Positions 1-11,387 of a stretch of 64,000 nucleotides of DNA are shown here, piece after piece (the first letter of the stretch is position 1; every line of letters begins with the position of its first letter). This stretch comes from Mesostigma viride (lineage: Eukaryota; Streptophyta; Mesostigmatophyceae; Mesostigmatales; Mesostigmataceae): positions 535,441-599,440 of the forward strand of contig RPFO01000256.1 in assembly GCA_009746045.1 (NCBI GenBank). Reading direction: 5' to 3'. The notes beneath the pieces were generated by a model. It was not told where the DNA came from and did not search any database. It saw only the letters and a list, made by a program, of their open reading frames with translations. The position numbers and the translations under genes were made by a program.

Positions 1-1215
1 GGCCAGCTGGCTGGGTGTTTAGGTGGTTGGGTGGTTGGGTGGTTGGCTCATTGGATGGGGGAATGCCTGCTTATTACCTAGTTGGTGTGTGGGTTGCGCA
101 GGTGCCTTGGTGGGTGGGTGGATGTCCAAGTGGGTTGGTAGGTGGTTGGGTGCCTAGGTGCACGCATGGTTGTATAAGTTGGGTAAGCACGTGCGCGGCT
201 GGCTTGGTGGGTGGGTCACTGGGTGGGAGGACAGGTGGCTGTCTGGGTGCACGGGCGCGCGAGTGTGTGAGCAGTTGTGTGGGTGGGTGGCCAGGTGGCT
301 GCATGGGTGGGCGACTGCATGGGTGGCTTGGTGCGCACAAAGTGCAAGAGATGGAGACATGGGATATGCCAATGCCATATCATGTGAGCATACGTGGATG
401 CCAGGTGACATGTGCCAGCGTTGGGGTCACTGCACCTTGATATGCTCGCTCGGCATATTCTCGACATGTATTACTGTACACGCAGTGTATATCATGCATG
501 GTGCGTGTTGGTAGCATTCAAATGGCTGTGTTAGTGATGTGGCATGTATTATTCACCTTTCCTTCCCATTTTGCAATGTGCCAAGTAGTTTAGAGGCACG
601 GTGTCATGGGGTATACATATGGACATGCACTGCACATCACAGCTTTGTGGCATACTGGCAATGCCTACCTTACATGATGGATTCTGCTAGCAATGGTCAC
701 CACTCAGGCATTCACATGCACCAAGGTTTTGCACACTGTTTGTACTAGTCATTCTTGAGTTGCCTGCAAAGATTTAAATGATGCGCCCCAGCTTGGAGAA
801 TGTTTTGGTGGGTAATGTTGTTAAAATTGTGGGTAAAAAAGCAAAAAATGGTGACAATTGCTGGCAAATGTCACCATTTTGGGCTCTGCATGATCTGAAT
901 TTCTGCTCATGACTTGTTGAGACCTTGCTTCAGGTGCTGGCATGATGGCAATAAGTTTTGGTGGCATTCTGACATTATTTGGGTTAAATATTGATTTTAA
1001 ATGGCCATTAATGACAAATGCTAGCAAAATTTTGCTAGCATTTGTCACCAACTAGGGCTCCAAATGGCGTAGAACTTTGTACAAGGTCAGAACAACTATT
1101 ATTCATCACCACTGCAAAGTTACAGCATAATCTGAGATCAACTATTGTTTCTATGCAAGTGCAAGTGGTTTAGGTGGCCAGTTTTGGCCTTGGATCTGGA
1201 GTTAACTTAAGCAGG
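1..1215. repeat. Dispersed repeat, copy A
   Basis: This stretch is G/T-rich (GGGTGGTTGG-type) in its first 330 bases and then becomes unique-looking sequence. It matches 3570-4930 in order and orientation: the GGCCAGCTGGCTGGGTG start, the block around 360-420 (GATATGCCAATGCC, GTGGATGCCAGGTGACATG), the CATTTTGCAATGTGCCAAG block near 570, and GCTCCAAATGnCnTnG near 1050. No convincing gene was found in it. It is either a segmental duplication or an old transposon copy. It serves as the empty-site reference for the insertion at 4549-4722. Confidence 0.7.
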
Positions 1216-1652
1216 GAGTACCATGTAAACTTAACATTTTGACTCAACTACTCCACCACTAGCCAGACACATCCCGGGGAGTGGTGGGATCCAATCCTAG
1301 GTCAATCGGACAATAAACTTGCCATGGGCCATAATTTATGTAAAAAAAAGGCCATTTCAAGGTGTTGTGTCCATTGGCCATGTTTGTTGCCCATGTCAGT
1401 TAGCGCAGTTTAGGATGTGTTGTTTTGTTGTTTAGCTGGGTTTGCATAGGCCTTACACTCTAACCCAGGGGAAACAGAGAAAATGCTTGTTAGGCATGTG
1501 AATGCTACCATCAGTGTTCACATGGTTGCCATGCACCCAGTGCATTGTCGTGTCTGCCTCAGCATCTGCCAGTTCACCATGCGTTGATTTATGCCTTGTT
1601 CCCCCGCTCCGCATTCGTTGGCATTCCGTTTTGGCGTTGCCGTTGAATACAG

Positions 1653-2540
1653 GTGAGGGAATGCAAAGAACCGCTTGACTTCTCTGCAGCATCAGCAAAG
1701 TATGATGTACATGGCAACCCATGGAAGCGTGCGGCGGGGGCAAAATATATGCTACAGGAATTGAGAAAATGGCATCAACAAAATCGCACGCTGTGGAAGA
1801 GCCTTAAAGTGGTAAAACAACGCCACAATGGAGGTGTGACCAGTCGGCTTCAGGGAAGAGTAGCGGTGAGTCACTCTCTTATTTTAGTTGGCGGCAATTC
1901 ATTGCTGTGATGCAGGCTGCCATGCCAGCAGTCTTCCCTAATGTGTATGGTAGGAGTACAAGACTAAGGCAGTTATGTTGCTGGCCTCTGCACTGACCCT
2001 CCCGCTACATTGTTGGTAATGTTGCTGCTTGGTTGGCTTTCCTTTGACGTGCATATCGTCCAATTCTGTGATGCAGATTGAACGCCTAAGCAGCCACATC
2101 TATATCTGGAGCAAGGCATGAACGGCAGCAGAAAAGAGAGAGGAAGAGAGGGAAAGAGAGGCTGCGGAGAAGCGCGAGGAACAGCTAAGATGCAAGAGGC
2201 AACGGGTGGAGGAACATGGCAACGAAGCCAGCGGTAGTGGGAGCTGCGAGCGAGCACGTCAACTGCGGTGGATGCACACGTGGGGGAGGCACATGCGGGG
2301 CAAGCATGTGTAGGCCTGCAAATCGTGCCAGGGCCCACCGTGATTGCAATTGCCGAGTTCCTGCTGAAGCGAGCACTGGCCTCCTTTCCGCAGTTGGCAG
2401 CCAAGGACGCGACAATCACGCTTGTGGAGAGTTTGTGTAAGGAAGAACCTGGACTCGGCATCGGGCAGTCCAGCGGTGGACCTGCTGAACAACACAGCCT
2501 GTGCCCTTGCGAATGCCGCGCTGCAGTTGGTCTCCAACTC
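1653..2540 (+). pseudogene. Spliced gene fragment with in-frame stop, unknown family
   Basis: A coding-looking exon runs 1653-1865 (71 codons, beginning V-R-E-C-K-E-P-L-D-F), bounded by an acceptor (AATACAG) and a perfect donor (GCG|GTGAGT). The next acceptor (TGATGCAG) gives an in-phase exon from 2077 that reads I-E-R-L-S-S-H-I-Y-I-W-S-K-A and meets TGA at 2119. The same frame then stays open with a long Glu/Arg-rich stretch (EKREEERE) that would form a charged helix. Another open stretch lies at 2268-2570. I do not recognise the family. The stop suggests a dead copy, although a missed intron could also explain it. The GGGA array at 2929 begins downstream. Confidence 0.35.
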
Positions 2541-2928
2541 CGTCCATCCATGTTGATGGCAAGGTTAGTTGTGCCACATTTTCTTCCTGTTTTGGGTATG
2601 ACGCATCAATAATTGCCCCTTGTATGTACGGGTGCGGTCGATTGACCTCCCTCCAGCAACATTGCAACATCCGTTACTGACGTCCACTGCGGCGGATGCG
2701 TTCCTCCAGCATGTTAGTTGCCTTGTGAGCTGTAATTGTGCAGGGTGTCGTCAGTACATCCGATGAGAAGGATAACAAGGAGCTCAAGTGTCACTGGTGT
2801 TGCCTGGTTGATGGCGCGCGTAATATCCATGGGCATCAGCATATGGTCCCAAACACACTCAAACGGCTGGCCGAGTCGCTGGGAGAGGCAGTCCACATGC
2901 AGTTGGAGAGGGTGGGTGGGTGGGGTGG

Positions 2929-3105
2929 CGGGAGGGAGGGAGGGAGGGAGGGAGGGAGGGAGGGAGGGAGGGAGGGAGGGAGGGAGGGAGGGAGGGAGGG
3001 AGGGAGGGAGGGGGAGGGAGGGAGGAGGGAGGGAGGAGGGAGGGAGGGAGGGAGGGAGGGAGGGAGGGAGGGGGGAGGGAGAGGAGGGAGGGAGGGAGGG
3101 CGGGT
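2929..3105. repeat. (GGGA)n microsatellite
   Basis: About 175 bases of near-perfect GGGA with a few GGA slips. It has no strand-specific meaning. The long Gly-Arg-Glu or Ser-Leu-Pro readings across it are translation artefacts. Confidence 0.95.
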
Positions 3106-3569
3106 GGGTGGGTGGTTATGGTGGGTGGATGGGTGCAAGGGTGGTTGCTTATAAGTGAATCGCCAGGTGGCTGGGGGATCGACGGGGTTTGGGAACTCCT
3201 AGGTGGGTGCATTGTTGGATGCCTGAGTGAAACTGTTGCATGGGCTGGAGGATTTGCACCGTTGGTTTGTGGCGGGTGGATGTGTAGCTGTGATTAGAAG
3301 TGGGTGGGGTGAGCGATGGGGAAGGTAGATGGGTGGGTGGGTGCACGGATATGGGTGGGTGGGTGGTTTTGTAGTTGGGATCGACTCACCTATCGCGGGT
3401 GGAGGGCTGTGCATGTTAGGGGTGAGATGGGTGGGTGACTGGCTGAGAGGATGTGGATGTGTGAGGGTGAGTGGGTGCAGGTCGGTGGGTATAAGGGTAT
3501 GGGGGGAAAGAGTGGTCGAGTGGGAAGGGGCGTGGGTGGGTCAGGGGTGGGCGGCCTGGTGGGCACACA

Positions 3570-4930
3570 TGGGGCCAGCTGGCTGGGTGGTTAGGTGGCT
3601 GCGTGGTTTTAGTAATGGGTGCCTGGATAAAAGGATGGGTGAATGCCTCCTTATTGCCTAGGTGGGTAGATTGCATATGTGGCTAGCTGGGTGGGTGGAT
3701 GTCCCAGTGGGTGGGTATGTGGCTGGGTGCCTGGGTGCACGAGTGGTTAGATAGGTTGGTTTAGTAGGTGCGTGGCTGGCTGGCTGGGTCACCGGGTGGG
3801 TGGACCAGTGGGTGGCTGGGTACTCAGGTGCGCAAGTGTATGAGTACTTGTGTGGGTGGGCCAGGTGGATGCATGGGTGGGTGACTGCATGGGTGACTCG
3901 GTACGCACAAAGGGCAACGGATATCAAAGAGACAACCAGAGCAACGGATATAGACATGGGGATATGCCAATGCCTTGGGGTGAGCATACGTGGATGCCAG
4001 GTGACATGTGCCAGCCTGTCGCAGTTATACTATACCTTGGCGTTTGCTTGGCGTGTCGTTGCCAATAATTTCACACAGGATGTACATGGTACGTGTTGGT
4101 AGCAATCACATGGCTGTGTTAGTGAGTGATGTTGCATGTATTGTTCAGCTTTCTTTCCCATTTTGCAATGTGCCAAGGTTCTTAAGTAGTTTAGAAGTAT
4201 GGTGTCATGGGGTATACATCAAGGAGACAACCAGCGCAGGCCAGAAATCGGGAGAATCCGGACCATGGTAGCTCACATGCATGTGCACTGCACATCACAC
4301 ATTTGTGGCATACTCGCAATGTCTACCTTACATCTTGCATTCTGTTAGGAACAGTCGCGCCACTCAGGCATTCACATGCACCAGGGTTTCGCTCACTGTT
4401 TGTGCTGTAGTCATCGTTAAATCAAAAATCTTTACAAAGCCTGGCAATTGTCATAATGTTGGGCTCCTTATGACATGAGATTTTGCACACGAAGTTTTGC
4501 GACCATGCTTCAGATGCTTGCATGATGACGACCAGTTTTGGTTGTAATATGACATGGTGGTGCAGGTGCCCTGGTGCACCTAGAGCAGGGGTAGCTTACA
4601 TTCCCACCCTTGCATGAAGTAGCCTAGAATGTATTAAAAGCCATATGCCCCTTCTCAGGGATATGTGCTACATTTACTCCCAACGGAGTGATGTTGATAA
4701 CTAATTAATTAATTAATGACATCATATTAATTTTTAAAATCATTATTGATAGCAACACTACCTTGTTAGCATTTGTTACCATTCAGGGCTCCAAATGCCC
4801 TGAGGCGTTGTACAAGGTCTGAACAACCGTAATTCATTGTGGCTGTTAAGTTCCAGCTTCGTCGGGCATAATTCGTCTAACTATCTAAGTGCAAACGTTG
4901 TTTGGAAGGGACTCATTTTGGCCTTAATTA
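3570..4930. repeat. Dispersed repeat, copy B
   Basis: Second copy of the repeat at 1-1215, in direct orientation and diverged by many substitutions. It differs from copy A chiefly by an extra ~165-bp block (4549-4722) that is itself a retroposon tail. It also contains a copy of the dispersed 60-bp motif at 4218-4272 (GGAGACAACCAGCGCAGGCC). No gene is supported. Confidence 0.7.
4549..4722 (+). mobile_element. 5'-truncated retroposon tail with target-site duplication
   Basis: The 160-bp body (4556-4715) starts GGTGGTGCAGGTGCCC, contains TGCACCTAGAGCAG and GTATTAAAAGCC, and ends in (TTAA)n. It is flanked by ATGACAT at 4549-4555 and again at 4716-4722. Copy A of the host repeat (near 975) lacks the block at the equivalent place (CTGACATTATTT), so filled and empty sites are both present in this window. 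The same tail recurs near 15920, 18645, 43400 and 51675. Confidence 0.8.
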
Positions 4931-5234
4931 AGGATCTGGAGCAGGAGCACGTATTCCATGGACTGATGGGGGTGGGTGCATTAGAACTGAGCCGCGAAGA
5001 CTAGCTGATCTCACTCTAATCTTATATACAAAGTTGTCTCCTTGATAATATACAAAGTTGTCTCTCTTAATACAAAATCCTAACTACTCTACTCAGTCAC
5101 GCACCCCTTCCTCCTGGCGTGGGGAGGGGGGGCTCTTACATCGCCATGCGTCCAGGCATGATTTGTCTCGCTTCATGTACCATGATTGCCTTTAATTTGA
5201 CCGTTAATTAACTAATTAATTAATTAATTAAGAA

Positions 5235-5485
5235 CATCCATCCATCCATCCATCCATCCATCCCTCCCTCCCTCCCTCCCTCCCTCCCTCCCTCCCTCCC
5301 TCCCTCCCTCCCTCCCTCCCTCCCTCCTCCCTCCCTCCCTCCCTCCCTCCCTCCTCCCTCCCTCCCTCCCTCCCTCCCTCCCTCCCTCCCTCCCTCCCTC
5401 CCTCCCTCCCTCCCTCCCTCCCTCCCTCCCTCCCTCCCTCCCTCCCTCCCTCCCTCCCTCCCTCCCTCCCTCCCTCCCTCCCTCC
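5235..5485. repeat. (CATC)n and (CCCT)n microsatellite
   Basis: A short TTAATTAATT run leads into seven CATC units and then about 220 bases of CCCT with occasional CCT slips. TTAATT followed by a tetranucleotide array also occurs near 16080. The region 4930-5234 holds no recognisable gene. Confidence 0.95.
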
Positions 5486-5701
5486 ACGATGAAATTTGGT
5501 CGGGTAAATTGCAATAGACTCGCCTTTTGATGACGAACACGCCGATCTAATTTTTGGCAGCCATCGCCCAGGATTTCGCAAGTTATCGCCAGCGGCCTGC
5601 CCAGCAGATCTCGCTATTTTTCTGCACATTATGGCGGCACCACGCACGTGATCAGTGTGCCTGCGCCCCCTGCCCTCGTCTAGGTGCTATTAAACGTAGC
5701 T

Positions 5702-6166
5702 ATGGAGGTCCCCGCATCGTCTTCAGCTCTTGCCGCCGATTCTATTGATGCCCAGATTGCTGCAAACAAAATCGCCCACGACATTGTCGTCGCCAAGAAC
5801 GCCGCTAACAAGCGATCCAAGACTTCGGAAGCAACTTCGGAAGCAACTCCGATAGCTGCTGAAACCTCCTTGCCGGACGCCATTTCTTCCTCATTCTACA
5901 TGCCAGGCCAGCGTTTGAGCCTGGCAGACATCGATACCTTACTCGCCTACAATGACGCCGCTGTGACAAGCGTGCTGAAGCTCCGCAACGACAACGACGC
6001 CCCGATTCGCCACCCTAAGAGCGGCCAGGTTATGGAGGCTGCTTCGGATGAATGGCCTCATTGGGATGAGCGCCAGCGTCGGCTTGCCTGTCTTATTTCG
6101 TGCTGCCCTGAACTTGTCGAGCTGCCGGCGACGACCATCGCCATCTTGTGTAAGTTAGGGTCTTAG
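5702..6166 (+). CDS. Hypothetical protein, probable first exon
   Basis: An ATG at 5702 opens a clean frame with an Ala/Ser-rich N-terminus (MEVPASSSALAADSIDAQ) and a better-structured second half ending WDERQRRLACLISCCPELVE. The frame closes at 6166. However, a consensus donor lies at 6149/6150 (CTTGT|GTAAGT), so the last four codons are probably intronic and the exon 5702-6149 contributes 149 codons plus one base. I find no continuing exon: the 3' side is taken up by the decamer and 152-bp satellites at 6180-6740. The family is not recognised. The frame is free of low complexity and likely real. Confidence 0.5.
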   Translation: MEVPASSSALAADSIDAQIAANKIAHDIVVAKNAANKRSKTSEATSEATPIAAETSLPDAISSSFYMPGQRLSLADIDTLLAYNDAAVTSVLKLRNDNDAPIRHPKSGQVMEAASDEWPHWDERQRRLACLISCCPELVELPATTIAILCKLGS

Positions 6167-6179
6167 GGGCAGTGCAGCT

Positions 6180-6284
6180 TGTCTGGACGATGATTACTCT
6201 GATGATTACTCTGATGATTACGCATGATTACGCATGATTACGCATGATTACGCATGATTACGCATGATTACGCATGATTACACC
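6180..6284. repeat. Decamer tandem repeat GCATGATTAC
   Basis: Two or three GATGATTACTCT units are followed by about seven perfect GCATGATTAC decamers. The array abuts the 152-bp satellite directly. Confidence 0.9.
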
Positions 6285-6285
6285 G

Positions 6286-6740
6286 GTATTACATAGGAAG
6301 GAGTGACTATGTACTCCACCCTATGTACTCCAAGAGTACATAGGGTGGCACACTATGTACTCCAAGAGTACATAGTGTGGAGTACATATGATCCGGGATT
6401 TCCGAATAGGGGACTGCCGACGCGGTGAGACACGCCCGTATTACATAGGAAGGAGTGACTATGTACTCCACACTATGTACTCCAAGAGTACATAGGGTGG
6501 CACACTATGTACTCCAAGAGTACATAGTGTGGAGTACATATGATCCGGGATTTCCGAATAGGGGACTGCCGACGCGGTGAGACACGCCCGTATTACATAG
6601 GAAGGAGTGACTACCTATGTAATCCACACTATGTACTCCAAGAGTACATAGGGTGGCACACTATGTACTCCAAGAGTACATAGTGTGGAGTACATATGAT
6701 CCGGGATTTCCGAATAGGGGACTGCCGAACTCGAGGCCCC
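6286..6740. repeat. 152-bp satellite with nested hairpins, three copies
   Basis: Units begin GTATTACATAGGAAGGAG at 6286, 6438 and 6590, giving a 152-bp period. Each holds two perfect short hairpins of the form CTATGTACTC-CAA-GAGTACATAG (10-bp arms, 3-base loop), and GTACTCCA(C)ACTATG can pair on a larger scale. Unit 3 has a 4-base insertion (CTAC) and breaks off near 6735. Confidence 0.92.
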
Positions 6741-7764
6741 CAGAGTACTAACTAGGCTGACTATGTACTCGAGTCACGACGCAGTGAGATACATACGCCA
6801 AGCCGCCCGAAGCAGATCTCTGCATGCGCCACGTGTAACGAGGGTTCTGCTTGCGAATTCGAATTGCGATGAGCCGTTGCAGACGCGCCGCCTAGATGTT
6901 TGAATTTCATCAACGAGCCTTGAACGAGCTGGTAAAGTTTGCCTGCCCTTGCATCACCTTGCGCTGGCTATGCCGATTGCAGTCCAGCCGACTGATAGTG
7001 GTGCGAGAATAAGCGCCCCCCTAAACCCGCATGCTCACGATGCTTGAAGAAAAAAAAGCAAAAGGCGCACTAGGATGCATGACAAGCCCTTTTGGAGCCC
7101 CAGTTTAGCATGATTCGGTCATCCGTTTCCAGCCATCGGCAGCGCCAACTCCGATACAGCTTACTATGGCGTAGTCGGTAGCCAGCTACACCGCTTTTCT
7201 TGCCTTTGTTACTACATGCAAACTTCAATTCGTTACATCGTGCGCCTGCGGCATATTTAAGAAAGCGGCTGCAAGCGCACCTTGCTGAGCCAGGTACACA
7301 ATGTCTTCAGTCAGCGACCGCGTATGCATGCCACGTTTAGTCGCATCGAGTCGCGTAGACAATGCGTTCCGGATTAAATTGTTCACCGTTCAATTGCTCA
7401 GCGCTGCCTGAATGCAGCGCGCTTTATTACTGATTCTGTCCTCTTTGCATGCATTGCAGTGGATTGTATGTTATTTTCACGTTGTCCATCTTTCCACTCG
7501 CTTTCATTGTTTACCAGATACCAAAAGTCTCCCACGAGGTAGGCGACACTTCAATCTCGCTTATTTTACACCTGGCACACCTGGGCTTCTCTGTATGTGC
7601 CGATGCCCATCGTAAGTTGTTGAACGTTTTTTGCCCTCCATGGTTTCCAATTTTACTAGGAGTTCTTAGGAGCTCTCTCTCCATTGACTTCTCTGTCTCT
7701 TTTGCTTTGGCCATGCCATGTTAGGGTAATGTCTTCCTTGCTGCCATGCTAGCGGGCCCACATG
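6741..7764. other. No recognisable gene
   Basis: Mixed-composition sequence. Open frames of 67-91 codons near 7412-7724 have no recognisable motifs, and I would not call them genes. Confidence 0.5.
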
Positions 7765-9115
7765 CTTGTTCCTTGTCAAAGTAGGGAGGCTCGCGGGGTA
7801 GGTGGCTGGTCATGCTTGTACCTTATCAAGGGAGGGGCCCACGTAGGGTAGGTTGGTGGGCATGCGTGTACCTTGTCAAGGGAGGGATTCACGTATGGTA
7901 GGTGGGTGCACGAGCTTGGTCCTTGTCAAGAGGCACATACGTAGGGTAGGTGAGTGCACGTGCTTGTTACTGGTCAGGGGAGGCATGGATGTGGGGTAGG
8001 CATGTGCACGTGCTTATTCCTTGTCAAGGGAGGGACGCACGTAGTGTAGGTGAGTTCATGTGCTTGTTCCTTGTCAAAGGAGGGGTGCACACAGGGTGGG
8101 TGGGTGCACGTGCTCGTTCCTTGTCAAGGGAGGCATGCATGTGGGGTAGGCATGTGCACGTGCTTGTTTCATGTCAAGGGAGGGATGCAGGTAGGGTAGG
8201 TGGGTGGGCTTGCTTGTTCCTTGTCAAGGGAGGGATGCACGTGCGGTAGATGAGTGCACATGCTTGTTCCTTGTCAAAGGAGGGGGGCATGTGGAGTAGG
8301 AATGTGCACATGGTTGTTCCATGTCACAGGAGGGGTGCAGGTAGGGTAGGTGGGTGGGCATGCTTGTACCTTATCAAGGGAGGGGCGGACATCGGGTAGG
8401 TGGGTGCACGTGCTTGGTCCTTGCCAAGGGAGGGATTCACGTACGGTAGGTGAGTGCACATGCTTGTTCCTTGTCGAAGGAGGGGGGCACTTAGGGTAGG
8501 TGGGTGCACGTGCTTGTTGCTTGTCAAGGGAGGGATTCACGTATGGTAGGTGGGTGCACGTGCTTGTTCCATGTCACAGGAGGGATGCACGTAGGGTAGG
8601 TGGGTGCACGTGCTTGTTACTGGTCAGGGGAGGCATGGATGTGGGGTAGGCATGTGCACGTGCCTATTCCTTGTCAAGGGAGGGACGCGCGTAGTGTAGG
8701 TGAGTTCACGTGCTTGTTCCTTGTCAAAGGAGGGGTGCACACAGGGTGGGTGGGTGCACGTGCTCGTTCGATTCTTGTCAAGGGAGGCATGCATGTGGGG
8801 TAGGCACGTGCACGTGCTTGTTCCTTGTCAAAGGAGGGGTGCACACAGGGTGGGTGGGTGCACGTGCTCGTTCGATTCTTGTCAAGGGAGGCATGCATGT
8901 GGGGTAGGCACGTGCACGTGCTTGTTCCTTGTCAAAGGAGGGGTGCACATAGGGTAGGTGGGTGCACGTGCCCGTTCGATTCTTGTCAAGGGAGGCATGC
9001 ATGTGGGGTGGGGCATGTGCACGTGCTTGTTCCTTGTCAAGGGAGGGACACAACAGGGTATGTGGGTGGTTTTGCTGGTTCCTCGCCATGGGAGGGACGT
9101 AATAGGGTAGGTGAG
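7765..9115. repeat. ~55-bp minisatellite with CACGTG cores
   Basis: Roughly two dozen diverged units built on GTGCACGTGCTTGTTCC, TTGTCAAGGGAGGGATGCAC and GTAGGGTAGGTGG. Longer-range order is visible: the 7950-8110 block recurs at 8600-8760. Many units carry the palindrome GCACGTGC. The apparent proteins across it (HVHVLVPCQ...) are repeat artefacts. Confidence 0.92.
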
Positions 9116-9849
9116 TGCACGCATCATTTTTTTCCTTATTCTCAGCCCATCAACTAGAACTTTCAGCTGCCAGTCCTCACTACTCTACGACCGTAACTGC
9201 ATTCGGGTTCATGTTAAATACGTTGCGTTTCTCTTGGACGGCATGGAAGATGCTGTCATTTTCAAGAGAGGGATGCACGTACGTATTGGTGGTGGTGCAC
9301 GCATCGTCCCTTTTCTTACTAGTTGCCTGTGTACTAGAAATTTCAACTGCTATTCCTCGCTACCGTATGGCCGTAACTGCATTCGGGGCATTTTGCGTTT
9401 TCTATGAGTGCGTGGCAGTTGCTGTCTTACTTGGACAAAGGCGGAATGAACTGCAGGCAATCCGGAATGATTAAGACGGGAAGTTGGTCAACTCGCACCA
9501 AAAGCGGAGCCGCCATATGGACGGCGGTACCTTTCAAATCAACATGGGCGATTACCCCTGGCCGAGCGGACTTGAGGGTGACAACAGCTTCAAGACGCCA
9601 CCCTCATCGGCCAAGGTTCTACTGCCGTAACGGCTTGATTTATTACCTAAGATGTTCCGTGAACTTCATGTGCGTCATCTCCACGATTTCATCATGAAGC
9701 CCACGTTGACAACATCGGATGGAAGTGATTCGTGCAATTGATTATTAATGACTTCTTAAAAATTTTAATGAAATGCCTAATTCAAAAATGCATCTTGAAA
9801 AGCAACATATCATGCAAGCCACTCACCATAGCCGGGGTCAATGCATTTT
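9116..9849. other. Short duplicated block, otherwise no gene seen
   Basis: A ~105-bp block is present twice in direct orientation (about 9114-9235 and 9294-9405), each with GTGCACGCATC at the start and CGTAACTGCATTCGGG near the end. A run of 19 A lies at 9910. Open frames here are short and unconvincing. Confidence 0.5.
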
Positions 9850-10410
9850 AGAATTCGGGGCCATAACCCGGACAGGCTGCGTTGTAGGCATGGGTTACTA
9901 TTTTCCAGGTAAAAAAAAAAAAAAAAAAATTGTAGGCATGGGTTACTATTATTACTGGGGCATAACCGGCCCCGTAACCACCGCAGTAGCCAGGGTTAAC
10001 TACTGGGCCGTAACTACTGCAGGTTACGGGACGGTTGACGGACCCGTAACCAGGCCAGTAGCCAGGCCCGGTTATCAGAACTGGTCCCGTAACCATGCCG
10101 GTAACCCATCCCGGTTCTCAGAACTGGTCCCGTAACCATGCCAGTTTACCGCCCGGTAACTTCTACTTGGGCCGTAACCATGACCGTAACCCAGATAGGT
10201 TACGGGCATGGTTACGGCTCCGGTAAAAGTTACCGCCCAGTAAACGTTCCGGTAACTATTACCGCCCGGTAACCATTACCGGCCGGTATTTAGTCTGTCG
10301 CGTTTAAGGTTACCGGCCGGTAACCTGGCCGGTAACCTGAAACGTACATGGTTACTGGCCAGTAACCGCCCCGGTAACCTCAACCGGGGCGTTTACGCCC
10401 CGTAAAATTA
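9850..10410. repeat. GTAAC/GTTAC-rich degenerate array
   Basis: By my count the ~550 bp hold 15 GTAAC and 8 GTTAC, mostly as CCCGTAACC, CCGGTAACC or GGTTACGGG. There is no fixed period and both orientations are mixed. The array stops exactly where the truncated gene at 10415 ends. Confidence 0.75.
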
Positions 10411-10414
10411 ACTC

Positions 10415-10915
10415 CTAGTGGTGCTCCTCCATCACTGCTCGGATGTCATCCTTGCAGAGGGAGGAAGCCGAGGTGGCTGTCGGCCGCGCAGGCTGGGCTG
10501 GGGCGCGGATCTTGGCGTCGATTTTGGCCATAGGTAGCTGGAAGTGGCTGCACAGGATGGCGAGGCGGTGGTTGAGCTCTCCCAGGGTAAAGAACCTCGC
10601 CAGGTGCTCGTCGGGGACGGGCCCCATGGCCCCATGGAGCTTGCGTTCCTGTGCCAGGAAACGCACTATTTCGGCGCATTCTTCTGTGGACAGCTCTAGC
10701 CAGCGCTGAAAAGAGAAGCGTTCGTAATCAGGTAGGTACCTGCGCCATTTGTGTTCGTGGCAGGGTTTCTTGGGCTCGGGCGAGGCGCTTGGCGATGGGT
10801 TTGCTGGCGGTGGATTTGCGAGCCCAGCCGGCTGGGCAAGGACGATGGCGAGTGGGTTGGGCTGGGAGCCGGAAAGCTCCTTTTCCAAACCCCGTTTTGC
10901 TTTTGGGGTCGTCAT
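10415..10915 (-). CDS. Multicopy hypothetical protein, C-terminally truncated copy
   Basis: ATG at 10915; 166 codons. The N-terminus is basic (MTTPKAKRGLEKEL) and followed by an Ala/Pro linker. The middle holds a conserved-looking helical block (RWLELSTEECAEIVRFLAQE and ELNHRLAILCSHFQLPM). The frame ends KDDIRAVMEEH-H at the edge of the GTAAC array. A second, frame-broken copy at 49857-50943 continues past the same KDDIRAVxEEH point into a coiled coil (LTSLNTTLNTVEARVSNVET), so this copy has lost its C-terminal half. Given the LINE debris around both copies it may be the first ORF of a non-LTR retrotransposon. That is inference. Confidence 0.55.
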   Translation of the reverse strand: MTTPKAKRGLEKELSGSQPNPLAIVLAQPAGLANPPPANPSPSASPEPKKPCHEHKWRRYLPDYERFSFQRWLELSTEECAEIVRFLAQERKLHGAMGPVPDEHLARFFTLGELNHRLAILCSHFQLPMAKIDAKIRAPAQPARPTATSASSLCKDDIRAVMEEHH

Positions 10916-11387
10916 AGCTGCTTGTCACGTGAGTAACTTTGGCAATACTGCGTTTCAGCCGTAACCGATTATACTGGCATGTGCGTCTGAAAAAAGCGCA
11001 TCGAATGCAAGTGGTCTGACCGAATTTGGGGCTCAGACGCAAAAGATCTGAGCTCCGCCGTCAGCCATACCGCCGTCAGCCATTTTCGTATAAAATACAA
11101 TATATATATGATCGTGGACAGGGTCTAGAAACTCAACCATTCGAATTTTGTTTTGAGTAGGACAATCTACAGATCTCGGCGAAAGGAACTTGGATCATGC
11201 CCGTGGACTTTCGTGATAGACACGGCATGGACATGTGCTACTCTAGACGTGACGGGCTCACACCCCGGGGCAGCCTCCTGGTTGATCTGTAATATGGAGG
11301 CAGACGGTACGCAAGGATAGCTAGATGGCAAGTAGTGATGAAAGAGACCACCCCCACGTCTGTGGGGGCTCCGCGTGTGACCGCGTA

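Noticed and set aside
7765..9115. Possible CRISPR-like array
   Set aside because: Units are contiguous and diverged with no unique equal-length spacers, and the setting is eukaryotic; an ordinary minisatellite.
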